DNA of 64,000 nucleotides from IMG/VR virus record IMGVR_UViG_3300024999_000040, positions 62,001 through 126,000 of that record; one strand, 5' to 3'. A program made the position numbers and the translations under genes. This DNA comes from a virus. Numbering within the stretch: the stretch's first letter is position 1; each line of letters begins with the position of its first letter. Positions 43,548-51,558 of the stretch are shown here, one piece after another. The notes beneath the pieces are model-generated. The model made no database searches and had not been told where the DNA came from. It was given only the letters and a program-made list of their open reading frames with translations.

Positions 43548-43569
43548 CAATGAAATGAACGATTCATCG
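43548..43569 (-). repeat. Intergenic CAATA hairpin (example)
   Basis: Minus strand CGATGAA and TTTCATTG arms around a short loop, between the stop at 43576 and the next ribosome binding site. Confidence 0.5.
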
Positions 43570-43575
43570 TCTTTC

Positions 43576-43749
43576 CTATTTAACCCTTTTTATTTCTCTT
43601 TTAACTCTTTCAACTTTCGGCAATTCCATAAACAATTCATTCGCCATCTCACCATAAACACTTAATATATCAGCTTGTTCTTTTGTTGATCTTCCTTGTA
43701 AATCTGCAAGAATAAGTTTTCTGATTCTGTTTTCATGAATTGATTTCAT
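43576..43749 (-). CDS. Small helical protein
   Basis: 57 aa, ATG at 43749 following GGGATACAT. All-helical, basic: HENRIRKLILADLQGR, STKEQADILSVYGE. Might be a small DNA- or protein-binding unit; no family recognised. Confidence 0.5.
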   Translation of the reverse strand: MKSIHENRIRKLILADLQGRSTKEQADILSVYGEMANELFMELPKVERVKREIKRVK

Positions 43750-43762
43750 TTATGTATCCCCT

Positions 43763-44011
43763 TTATTTAAGTGATATTTTGTCTGCTACAAAATCAACAA
43801 AAGCAAACAGATTGAATAATAAGACAGCTAGAATAGTAACTGGTAGAGAAATCAAAGCAAAAATCATCTGCTTCTTGGAAAGTCTTTTATTCAATATAAA
43901 CCAATCATATGTAATCCAATCGTATTTCCACATCCACATCATTGCTGAAATCATAATCCAAATAACCAAAATCAAAGTTATAATACTCATACTATATCTC
44001 CTTTCCTTCAT
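43763..44011 (-). CDS. Two-span membrane protein
   Basis: 82 aa with hydrophobic segments near residues 8-24 and 49-73. Overlaps the 231 aa membrane protein start by one base, and probably works with it at the membrane. Confidence 0.5.
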   Translation of the reverse strand: MKERRYSMSIITLILVIWIMISAMMWMWKYDWITYDWFILNKRLSKKQMIFALISLPVTILAVLLFNLFAFVDFVADKISLK

Positions 44012-44706
44012 TACTCCTCAACAAAAATTACATCTTGATACCCCAACTTACCAACCAATTCTCTTAAATTGTCTTTCAAGTTAACCAACGCTTCATTAAA
44101 AACTTCTTTATTGTTGGTTAACTTTTCTGTCACTATCTCTTGAGCAATGTCTATTATACCTTTTATGTCTTCAGGTACAAACTGCTTTGAAAGCCAAGAC
44201 TTTTCTCCGTCAATCTTACTATTCTCAGTATCTAATTCTACATATTTAAGTTTAACTTCTGATTTAGGTATTGTAAGAATAACAGTTTCTTCAGAGAATC
44301 TTACAGATATTTTGTTCAAGTCCATGACTATGCCGAAATTATATGCAAGGCTTATATCTAGAGATTTATTTGCAAACCAATTTCCCTCTTTTATATAATC
44401 TGTGTATGTAACAATCCCTTCGCTGATAATTAATTGGTTTACTTTTTGTAGCTCATTTGTAATTATCTCTGGATTTTGTAACTGTTGTAATCGTATCTTT
44501 CTGAGTTTATCTTCTTGTGCTTTCAGTTTGTATGTGTTTACCGTATTTTCTAGGTCTTTGATTTGATTTTGTAGATCATTAGTATCTTGTGTAACCTGTT
44601 GCACTGGTGTAGGTTCTATTTGCTTGGATTGTTTATAATCTAAATAAGCGATTACAATAACTCCTATTGCAACTAGAACAAGTATGAATTTGAAAAACTT
44701 TACCAT
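44011..44706 (-). CDS. DUF4230-like membrane-anchored protein
   Basis: 231 aa. N-terminal anchor (FILVLVAIGVIVIAYL, residues 7-22), a coiled coil (40-75), then a soluble domain with SLAYNFGIVMDLNKISVRF and TVILTIPKSEVKL, the layout of DUF4230 proteins. First gene after the class A promoter at 44727-44755. Function unknown. Confidence 0.65.
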   Translation of the reverse strand: MVKFFKFILVLVAIGVIVIAYLDYKQSKQIEPTPVQQVTQDTNDLQNQIKDLENTVNTYKLKAQEDKLRKIRLQQLQNPEIITNELQKVNQLIISEGIVTYTDYIKEGNWFANKSLDISLAYNFGIVMDLNKISVRFSEETVILTIPKSEVKLKYVELDTENSKIDGEKSWLSKQFVPEDIKGIIDIAQEIVTEKLTNNKEVFNEALVNLKDNLRELVGKLGYQDVIFVEE

Positions 44707-44726
44707 AACTCACTTCCTTGTATATT

Positions 44727-44755
44727 ATTATACCAACTTAGTTAACGTTTGTCAA
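44727..44755 (-). promoter_or_regulatory. Class A promoter
   Basis: TTGACA (44750-44755), 17 bp, TATAAT (44727-44732) on the minus strand, 20 bp before the DUF4230-like gene. Spacer contains GTTAACTAAGTTGG. The -35 overlaps the stop of the upstream gene. Confidence 0.85.
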
Positions 44756-45171
44756 GACAGATATTTGAAATTATTTAATCTCTCAGTCAATTCTTCTGAC
44801 CAAATAGAAAGTAATTCATAATCCTTACTATTTATTTCTATATATTCATATAAAGCTCTACTCAAATCTTTTATTCTTTGATATTCAAATATATCTTTAG
44901 GCATAACACCTAAAGGTGGTTTTGTATATTTATAATCATTAGAAAGAAATTCAAGATTTTCAAAATCAAACAATAAACCACCATTACTTTTATCAATTGT
45001 TTGTATTATTTCATCATCAAAATCAATAACAAATCTACGTCCAATCTTATAATCATAATTTATTGTGCCTGTTTTATTAATATAATCCTCAAGATTCTTA
45101 TAATCATTTTCAAACCCATTCATATTTAGTATTCTTATTTTCTTACCTATGCATTCTAATTCGTTATTCAT
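44752..45171 (-). CDS. SH3-like hypothetical protein
   Basis: 139 aa. The first 60 residues (GKKIRILNMNGFEND, GTINYDYKIGRRFVIDFDD) look like a small SH3 barrel; the C-terminal half begins PPLGVMPKDIFEYQRIKDL, a pattern common in phage hypotheticals with a helical cap. Role unknown. Confidence 0.6.
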   Translation of the reverse strand: MNNELECIGKKIRILNMNGFENDYKNLEDYINKTGTINYDYKIGRRFVIDFDDEIIQTIDKSNGGLLFDFENLEFLSNDYKYTKPPLGVMPKDIFEYQRIKDLSRALYEYIEINSKDYELLSIWSEELTERLNNFKYLS

Positions 45172-45200
45172 AATGATCTCCTCTCATTTTACAATAAAAC

Positions 45201-45740
45201 TTATGATTTATCTTGTTTTCTTTTAATTCTCAGTTCTTTCAATTTCTCTTTCTTTACTTTTAGTAATTCATCAATCTTTTCTTGTAACTTTTCATTTTCT
45301 ATTTCTAATGGATTCTTTTTCTTCTCAACAATACGTTCCTCATATCCGAACATTTCATTTGTAAAATTAATAGCAGAAGCATAAGACCTAGTTAAACTTA
45401 AAAATTTAATGTTATTTCTTATTTGTCTATGTAATCTAGTTATTTGTTTAGTTTCTGAATATGTAACCATTCTAGTTTCTCTTGCTTTTTTGGTTCTTTC
45501 TTCTTTTACTTTACGTTTTTCTTCTTCTCTTTTCCATCTTCTGTCTTCGGACTCTTCACAACGTCTTTGACCATCAACCATTCTATCATATATGTCATCC
45601 ATATCATCATCTGGATTCCAAGACATACCAACGCAAGGTGGTTCAATTGGTATACCTCCCGGAGATGAAGTCATACCACCAGTGCACATTTCACCTAATA
45701 ATGGACATTGACTACAATCTTCAAGTTCTTTATATAGCAT
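45201..45740 (-). CDS. Cys-rich N terminus plus long charged helix
   Basis: 179 aa. The first 40 residues hold CSQCPLLGEMC and PPC, a possible Fe-S or zinc site; residues 65-179 form a long basic coiled coil with repeated KKEK units. No family recognised. Confidence 0.55.
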   Translation of the reverse strand: MLYKELEDCSQCPLLGEMCTGGMTSSPGGIPIEPPCVGMSWNPDDDMDDIYDRMVDGQRRCEESEDRRWKREEEKRKVKEERTKKARETRMVTYSETKQITRLHRQIRNNIKFLSLTRSYASAINFTNEMFGYEERIVEKKKNPLEIENEKLQEKIDELLKVKKEKLKELRIKRKQDKS

Positions 45741-45752
45741 TTTTATACCTCT

Positions 45753-46214
45753 TTATTTTTTACACTTTTCATAGTTCCAGTGTTCACAAGGAACGTCATA
45801 AGATTTTTCATCCATCAAATCAAGTATTTTTTGTGCTAGATTTTTAGGAGTTATCCAATATGACATTTCAGGAGGCAATTCACCTCTATTGTTTTTCACA
45901 TTGTCAGTAATAACAAAGTCTTTTTCATAAGTATCGTAACTATCATAACTAGGTGTTTTATCTGTCTTTAATATTCCTTCTAATGCATCTCTTAAATAAT
46001 CGACATGTAACCAACCTGCAACAAGTTTACGTGACTTCACTTGCCTATTTAAATCCCATAACTGTGTGCTTTTATGATTTATTTCTGAATATATTGGTTT
46101 AATACTTTTCATAAGATTTTCAAATGTCTTATTCAGTTCATTTAATTGTACTATAAATTCATCAATCTGAGAATATAATTCTTCTGGACTAATTTGATTG
46201 TTTTGATCTTCCAT
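45753..46214 (-). CDS. Hypothetical coiled-coil protein
   Basis: 153 aa from the ATG at 46214, behind GAAAGGAGT. N-terminal coiled coil (SQIDEFIVQLNELNKTFENL) and a C-terminal HWNYEKCKK. No family recognised. Confidence 0.55.
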   Translation of the reverse strand: MEDQNNQISPEELYSQIDEFIVQLNELNKTFENLMKSIKPIYSEINHKSTQLWDLNRQVKSRKLVAGWLHVDYLRDALEGILKTDKTPSYDSYDTYEKDFVITDNVKNNRGELPPEMSYWITPKNLAQKILDLMDEKSYDVPCEHWNYEKCKK

Positions 46215-46255
46215 TTTTACTCCTTTCAAGTGAATAAAATCTGGTGTTCATAGAC

Positions 46256-46720
46256 TTATCTTAACACTAATAAATAAAACATATATCCAAAGTAACTTAA
46301 ATATATAGTACTTGTGATAAATCCTTTGACTGTAAATCTTTTCATATCATCAAGAGCAACTTCATATCTCACTCTTCCTTCATCAGTTTTCAAATCACAC
46401 TTTGGCTTATTGTTTCTGTTAAATACAAATGTACTAAACAATAAGTAAAATATTGTAAATATAGTAGGATATTTGTAAATATCTACACCAAAGGCATTTA
46501 CTAGGTATATACCCTCTGCAATAATTAAAAGCAAAACTAATAACATTTTCCAACTAATTTTTAGTATTTCTTTTCCAATTGTTTCTTTCTCTTTTTCCTC
46601 AATTGTTTGTGCCTGTTTTAATGTTAGTTCTCCATGCTTCTTCATTATATCAAAGAATAAATTTCCTCTAACCAATGAAGCCGCATAATATGTAATAAAT
46701 ACTACTGTCCAAAATATCAT
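46256..46720 (-). CDS. Multi-span membrane protein
   Basis: 154 aa with four hydrophobic segments (near 3-16, 54-72, 79-97 and 134-152). Charged loops between them. No family recognised. Confidence 0.55.
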   Translation of the reverse strand: MIFWTVVFITYYAASLVRGNLFFDIMKKHGELTLKQAQTIEEKEKETIGKEILKISWKMLLVLLLIIAEGIYLVNAFGVDIYKYPTIFTIFYLLFSTFVFNRNNKPKCDLKTDEGRVRYEVALDDMKRFTVKGFITSTIYLSYFGYMFYLLVLR

Positions 46721-46731
46721 AATTTTCTCCT

Positions 46732-47157
46732 TTACTCCTGCATCTCAAATTCAACGTTACATTCACCACAAATAATATTCTTATCTGCTTTAGCCTTTAT
46801 CTTTTCTTCACATTGAGGACAAATGTATGTGAATTGTGTTTTCTCTTTAGGTGTACTTTCTTTTAACGGAGCATTCCTAAAATAAGAGAAACATTCCATA
46901 TTTAACTTTATACTTTCATCAATGAAAGCCTTAAATTCTTCTGAACACGTTGTATGACCAAATCCATACTTCTTACTCTTGTCAACTATTAATCCTACAG
47001 CTTCAGCAGCCTTTTTAAACTTTTTATTATGTACTTGACCATTACAATCCTTAATCTCTGCTATTTTGTTAGCGTAGTGTACCATTTCATGTTGTAGCGT
47101 ACATACTATCTCATATCCATCTCTGCTGAGATATTCAGCACACATATGTAATTTCAT
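46732..47157 (-). CDS. SprT-like zinc metalloprotease, N terminus probably out of frame
   Basis: 141 aa. TLQHEMVHYAN (about 22-32) is the HExxH zinc protease motif and the C-terminal CPQC/CGEC pair is a zinc ribbon, the SprT/Spartan layout. The N terminus is short. Just upstream an ATG at about 47190, behind GGATGAGG, opens a frame ending MWYEITYVC; shifting it by one base gives YEIT-MCAEYL, close to the usual YEINICAEYL of the family. A one-base indel near 47150 is suspected. Confidence 0.75.
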   Translation of the reverse strand: MKLHMCAEYLSRDGYEIVCTLQHEMVHYANKIAEIKDCNGQVHNKKFKKAAEAVGLIVDKSKKYGFGHTTCSEEFKAFIDESIKLNMECFSYFRNAPLKESTPKEKTQFTYICPQCEEKIKAKADKNIICGECNVEFEMQE

Positions 47158-47200
47158 ACCACATATCTTCTGAAGAATCTAGTAAATATAATTTCATATA

Positions 47201-47407
47201 TTAATCCTCATCCTCTACTATATCTATTTTATTTACTGTTTCAGGAGTCAACCCTATACCCATTAGAAAATTCTTAAATTCATCAACTAAGAATTCTAAA
47301 GAAGTTTTATCCATAAATACTGCATCGGTAAAAGTTTTTGTAATTCTACTTTCTTGACCAAATTCATCAGTATAGGCAAAATCTGTTTTTATAATATTTT
47401 CTTCCAT
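47201..47407 (-). CDS. Small acidic hypothetical protein
   Basis: 68 aa. Strand, then helix (TSLEFLVDEFKNFLMGIG) and acidic end. A layout seen in many phage small proteins. No function assigned. Confidence 0.55.
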   Translation of the reverse strand: MEENIIKTDFAYTDEFGQESRITKTFTDAVFMDKTSLEFLVDEFKNFLMGIGLTPETVNKIDIVEDED

Positions 47408-47428
47408 TATTATTTCTCCTTTCAGGCA

Positions 47429-47647
47429 TCAACTATCATATTGATATTCTGGAGTACAAATAAATCTGTAACTATATTCTTGTTCTTTTATTTCAAAAAT
47501 TATTCTAGTTGCATCTCTATATTTGTCTCTTAGTATATCAAAGACTAATTTACAAACTTCTTTATCATCCATATTTTCAATTTCTATTCTTATTTCATCT
47601 TTCATATCATGTTTATAAATATTATTTGAACAATCAATTTGTACCAT
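47429..47647 (-). CDS. Small hypothetical protein
   Basis: 72 aa, helix-strand-strand (KEVCKLVFDILRDKYRDATRI). Two bases before the radical SAM gene stop. No family recognised. Confidence 0.5.
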   Translation of the reverse strand: MVQIDCSNNIYKHDMKDEIRIEIENMDDKEVCKLVFDILRDKYRDATRIIFEIKEQEYSYRFICTPEYQYDS

Positions 47648-47649
47648 AA

Positions 47650-48609
47650 TTATTCTCCTTTAACAATTTTAAACATTTCATCAATTGTTCCTAATAACTC
47701 ATATCTATTTAAAGAAGTGGAATTCTTAGCAAAATCTTCTTTTACCAAATCTATATACATTGTAAATTGACCATCATCTCCCATATAAAATTCATTCCAT
47801 TCTTCGGTTGTGAATAGCCTTCTTATATTCAATTGTTCTAATGCTAGATTATCAAAACTAACCACCTCGAAAGAAGCAATGATTTTATGCATATTATCAT
47901 AAATAGATTTCTGATTTTTTACTATATTATCTTCATTATTTCCTTTGTACTCATGACCTCTTCTTAAATCTTTATATCCTAATATTAAAAGTTTATATCC
48001 TTTATTCGATAATTTCATAATACTATCAAAAGAATGAATTCCATTAATAACATGAATTACTGTATTCTTCTTATATTCATTTACTTCTCCATCATCATAT
48101 ATATCTAAAGTAAATATTCTTTCTAATTCTTCGGCATCTCCATTATAAGATATACCAACTCCATATACTTCTTTATGCTTCATCCAATGAAAAATATCAT
48201 AAACATTTTGAGATTTAAAATAATTTTCTTTACCATTAAAGTTCATAAATTCACCAGTTAGATGATTTTGATTAACAGTTATATTTGCTATAATCCCCTT
48301 ACTCTTACACCATTTTAAGAACATATATAAATCTTTATTCTCAAAAATATTCCCTCCACCTATAGCAAGTTCCGTTCCTGCTCTTAGTGAGTATAAAAAT
48401 TCATGATTAAAATTTGCATTTTTACCATCTGGAGTAGAATTTTCATGACAAAAAGCACAGCCCATATCACACTTATCAGAAATTTTAATATCAATATTTT
48501 CAGGAAAAGAAGATATGAATTTATCCTCGTTGTTTTCCCTTATTTTTGTTCCATCATCATAAAGTTTTACAGAATAATTTCCATTTATGTATTCATGAAG
48601 TAAATTCAT
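47650..48609 (-). CDS. Radical SAM protein
   Basis: 319 aa. CDMGCAFC (C47, C51, C54) is the CxxxCxxC site for the 4Fe-4S cluster; IGGGNIFEN fits the SAM GGE-like loop. Similar free-standing radical SAM proteins occur in large Firmicutes phages with no known substrate. No NrdD or queuosine partner beside it. Confidence 0.85.
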   Translation of the reverse strand: MNLLHEYINGNYSVKLYDDGTKIRENNEDKFISSFPENIDIKISDKCDMGCAFCHENSTPDGKNANFNHEFLYSLRAGTELAIGGGNIFENKDLYMFLKWCKSKGIIANITVNQNHLTGEFMNFNGKENYFKSQNVYDIFHWMKHKEVYGVGISYNGDAEELERIFTLDIYDDGEVNEYKKNTVIHVINGIHSFDSIMKLSNKGYKLLILGYKDLRRGHEYKGNNEDNIVKNQKSIYDNMHKIIASFEVVSFDNLALEQLNIRRLFTTEEWNEFYMGDDGQFTMYIDLVKEDFAKNSTSLNRYELLGTIDEMFKIVKGE

Positions 48610-48632
48610 ATCTCTTATCTCCTTTTTCTTAA

Positions 48633-48926
48633 TTAACCATCATATCCAAAATAACCAAATGCTACTACTTCGTCACCGCTTTTAGTAGTAAAAGATTGTG
48701 AAAATTCTTCATAATCTCTTCCGTAATTTTCAAAAGTACATAAATCACTCCACTTATGTTCCTTTTTATACTTATCTAATTCATCAATTGGTACGAAAAT
48801 ATTTTCGTCTTTATCAAGTAATACTTCACCTTTCTTCCATTTTAAGTAATCTTCCTTTGCAACAATAGAAAGACTATGAGTAGAACTACTATTTGTTTCA
48901 AAAATACTTCTTCTAATTTGAATCAT
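48633..48926 (-). CDS. FETNSSS-motif phage protein 1
   Basis: 97 aa. Begins with IRRSIFETNSSSTHSLSI (residues 3-20), a motif at the N terminus of many phage hypotheticals in Firmicutes. The remainder is acidic and ends in VVAFGYFGYDG. Function unknown. A paralogue follows. Confidence 0.65.
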   Translation of the reverse strand: MIQIRRSIFETNSSSTHSLSIVAKEDYLKWKKGEVLLDKDENIFVPIDELDKYKKEHKWSDLCTFENYGRDYEEFSQSFTTKSGDEVVAFGYFGYDG

Positions 48927-48941
48927 ATGTAACCTCCTTTC

Positions 48942-49409
48942 TTAGTGATTATCGTTGTCAATGATTATAAAATATTTATCATTGAAAACGATATCTCTCA
49001 TATTATTTTTAAATTCTTCTTTGTTTTCAGACCAGACATCATCAAGAATATCTGTAGATTGATGATCTATGTAACCATCTTTATACCACTCATCATTTTT
49101 ATCATATGGCTCATAAACCAATTCACTACCAGTATAATCTTTAAACATTTCAGAAAGCCATTGAAAAAATCTACTCTCTGCTATTTCCTCACTAGAATCT
49201 TTGTATTGAATCATTGTAGCAATATAATTTAGTTTTTCTAGTGGAGAAGAAAGATTGTCTCCTGACCATCCATATTCGTCTGAACTAACTGTTACAGATT
49301 TACCAAATTTATATATACCCATTCTATCTTTACCTACCATTGCCAAACTGTGCATTGAACTTGAATTTGTTTCAAATACGCTTCTTCTTATTACTGTCTT
49401 CATTTTCAA
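48942..49409 (-). CDS. FETNSSS-motif phage protein 2
   Basis: 155 aa. VIRRSVFETNSSSMHSLAMV (residues 5-24) matches its neighbour; the remainder is longer and acidic. Tandem genes, 16 bp apart, suggest duplication. Confidence 0.65.
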   Translation of the reverse strand: MKMKTVIRRSVFETNSSSMHSLAMVGKDRMGIYKFGKSVTVSSDEYGWSGDNLSSPLEKLNYIATMIQYKDSSEEIAESRFFQWLSEMFKDYTGSELVYEPYDKNDEWYKDGYIDHQSTDILDDVWSENKEEFKNNMRDIVFNDKYFIIIDNDNH

Positions 49410-49462
49410 TTTACCTTTCTTTTATTATTATATTTTTTATATTGCCCTTTAAAATTATCAAT

Positions 49463-50095
49463 TTAAATACTTAATTTACTAAAATAATCTAAATTACTAA
49501 TAAATTTAATGATCTTATCATTTTCAAAAACTACAAATTCTGTAACAAGCTTTTCTTGCTTTGATAAATCTGCATCTTCATATTCTTCTGTATTTTTATT
49601 ATAGCTTCCAAACCAATTTTCTACTCCATCATCACAACTGGTATTCTTCCAAATAAAGTATGGATATTCATTTTCATCTAATTTCAATATTTCATCAGCA
49701 ATTTCATTAAATATTTCAATAATATGTTGCTGCTTTAATGGATATTCTCCGTCAGTATGTTTATTAAATTCTACATTTTGTGCTGCAAATCTACGAATAC
49801 TCGCTGCTATTATTTGCTTGTCATTGGTAAAGAAAACTTGCTGATTACTTAATTCCCAACAAACTCTATCAGGTGTATTTTGACAATTGTTAACTTTATT
49901 ATTTAATGGATTGAAAAGACTACCATCTGATATTAAACTCTTTTTATATCCAAATGGAGTTTCTATTAATCCTCTTATATATTTGTCTGATAATATACCC
50001 CATATTATAGGACTAAACAACCACGAATTTCCAAATTCTAAAATTTCGCTACCATTAAAATTTTTATCCATAACCCATAAACTACTTGTACTCAT
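49463..50095 (-). CDS. Conserved phage hypothetical protein
   Basis: 210 aa. Starts with SSLWVMDKNFNGSEILEFGN and has ASIRRFAAQNVEF, segments familiar from Clostridium-type phages but without assigned function. Starts behind AAAGGAGAAGG. Confidence 0.6.
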   Translation of the reverse strand: MSTSSLWVMDKNFNGSEILEFGNSWLFSPIIWGILSDKYIRGLIETPFGYKKSLISDGSLFNPLNNKVNNCQNTPDRVCWELSNQQVFFTNDKQIIAASIRRFAAQNVEFNKHTDGEYPLKQQHIIEIFNEIADEILKLDENEYPYFIWKNTSCDDGVENWFGSYNKNTEEYEDADLSKQEKLVTEFVVFENDKIIKFISNLDYFSKLSI

Positions 50096-50133
50096 ATTCC
50101 TTCTCCTTTAATTTACCACATGAAATTTGTGTT

Positions 50134-50439
50134 TTATTGTTTTTCATTCCATTTTTCAAATTGTTGTAGCATATCCAAGCTATGATAACAATCCATTGGT
50201 ACTTTTAAAGGTTCACTCTGATCATACCATTTATCTACTTGTAAACTTTTGTGTGAATTTCTCATACAAAAACAACAAGGTCTTTCACCACTAGGTATTC
50301 CAGGAAAGTCTGTGCCTTCTACCAATTTACCATCTGTATATGTACAATAAGCTGCTGAATGAGAACAACCATAGCATATTAATGGTTGATTGTTTTCATC
50401 TTTGACACAATCATTTAATCTTTTTAAAATATCACTCAT
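50134..50439 (-). CDS. Cys-rich hypothetical protein
   Basis: 101 aa. CYGCSHSAAYC and GERPCCFCMRN form a likely zinc site in the first 65 residues. First gene after the class A promoter at 50466-50494. Confidence 0.6.
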   Translation of the reverse strand: MSDILKRLNDCVKDENNQPLICYGCSHSAAYCTYTDGKLVEGTDFPGIPSGERPCCFCMRNSHKSLQVDKWYDQSEPLKVPMDCYHSLDMLQQFEKWNEKQ

Positions 50440-50465
50440 ATATTACCTCAACTTTTCTATCTATT

Positions 50466-50494
50466 ATTATATCACCTTAGTTAACCAAAGTCAA
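50466..50494 (-). promoter_or_regulatory. Class A promoter
   Basis: TTGACT (50489-50494), 17 bp, TATAAT (50466-50471) on the minus strand; spacer carries GGTTAACTAAGGTGA. The -35 overlaps the end of the upstream gene. Confidence 0.8.
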
Positions 50495-50706
50495 TTGTTT
50501 CCATAAATATTCTTAGTTCCATCAATTACATTCTTAATTTCTTTTAACTGTGTAGCTAATATGTATGTCGTATTTGTAGAATCATCTATACCAAAGATTA
50601 CAATACCCTCAGAATCCTCGTATACACTCATTCTTAGCTGTTTATTGTGTAGATCGCTCCAGTGAATTGTTTGAATATCTTTTTTTGAAAAAAATAAATT
50701 ACTCAT
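50491..50706 (-). CDS. Small hypothetical protein
   Basis: 71 aa from the ATG at 50706 behind AGAAAGGT; the longer frame to 50796 has no signal. Beta-rich: QLRMSVYEDSEGIVIFGID. The 190 bp upstream (50707-50893) hold a TATAAT without a good -35 and a G-rich run on the plus strand, but no gene. Confidence 0.55.
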   Translation of the reverse strand: MSNLFFSKKDIQTIHWSDLHNKQLRMSVYEDSEGIVIFGIDDSTNTTYILATQLKEIKNVIDGTKNIYGNN

Positions 50707-50893
50707 AATTATACCTTTCTTATAGTTATTATGTATAAAAGTTATTTTTAGAAATATACTATATGTGCATATAACTACACAATACATTAATGGCATCTAT
50801 TATAGTATGATTTGGGGTGGGTGGTAGGACTTTAATTAGGTGTCATTAATTATGTAAAAATTTAAAACACATTGAAATGCATCATTCGTGGTC

Positions 50894-51157
50894 TTACTTC
50901 TTTTCATCAAAATAAACACTATACCACCAACGATTTAATCTCTTGATATTTAATTTAAAATTCTTTTGAATGTAAATATTCTCTTTTAATAATTCAAGAA
51001 TATTTTCTCTTACTTTCACTTTTAATCCAACAACTAAAGGATGTGCAAAAACCCTATCCTTATTTTCTTTACCTTGAATTATTGTTAACTGATAAAACGT
51101 ATTGTCTGGTTGATTAGGATTTGCTAAATCATAGCTAAGAATATGTTCTTTATCCAT
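50894..51157 (-). CDS. Hypothetical protein
   Basis: 87 aa from the ATG at 51157. Beta-rich (DNTFYQLTIIQG, VVGLKVKVRENI) with a basic C terminus. Overlaps the upstream gene by 8 bp. Confidence 0.5.
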   Translation of the reverse strand: MDKEHILSYDLANPNQPDNTFYQLTIIQGKENKDRVFAHPLVVGLKVKVRENILELLKENIYIQKNFKLNIKRLNRWWYSVYFDEKK

Positions 51158-51404
51158 TATAATTACCTGAAAATTCATTAATATCTACAGGAAAACTTCC
51201 TATATCTTCAGTCATAAAAATGTCTGCACCACATAAATATTCTTCCTTCATTTCATCCAAGTCAAAATCATAAGTCTTAGCCAACTTAGTAAAATGTTTT
51301 ATTCTACTATAACCCTGATTTAAGGTATGACCTTCTTCAACTAATTTACCGTTTATGTATAGACCTTCCCAATCGTCTGAAATTAATAATATTGCCTTGT
51401 TCAT
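51150..51404 (-). CDS. Hypothetical protein
   Basis: 84 aa. LLISDDWEGLYINGKLVEEGHT looks like a phage family of small beta-hairpin proteins. Its ATG overlaps the TGA that ends the frameshifted PARP C terminus, implying that ribosomes do reach that TGA. Confidence 0.55.
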   Translation of the reverse strand: MNKAILLISDDWEGLYINGKLVEEGHTLNQGYSRIKHFTKLAKTYDFDLDEMKEEYLCGADIFMTEDIGSFPVDINEFSGNYNG

Positions 51405-51558
51405 GGTTGACCCTTCCTTATGTTAAAAAATTCATTCAACTCTCTACTTAGTAATAATTGGATATTCATTGGAATACTAAAAGATTCGCTTCTCATACAA
51501 TTATCAGGTAAAGATACATAAGCATATTCTCTTCCTAATTTTAATTCTAATGTTGGGT
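51401..51558 (-). other. Out-of-frame C terminus of the PARP-like gene
   Basis: Open in the -1 frame relative to the PARP gene, with no start signal of its own. It encodes a tail with LGREYAYVSLP, where the E (codon 51527-51529) lines up with the catalyt Glu of NEYIVY in PARPs. It ends at 51401-51403 in an ATGA overlap with the next gene. See the PARP entry. Confidence 0.6.

Noticed and set aside
50810-50840. G-rich run as a G-quadruplex regulator
   Set aside because: Only short uneven G runs are present and the placement is not repeated at other promoters.
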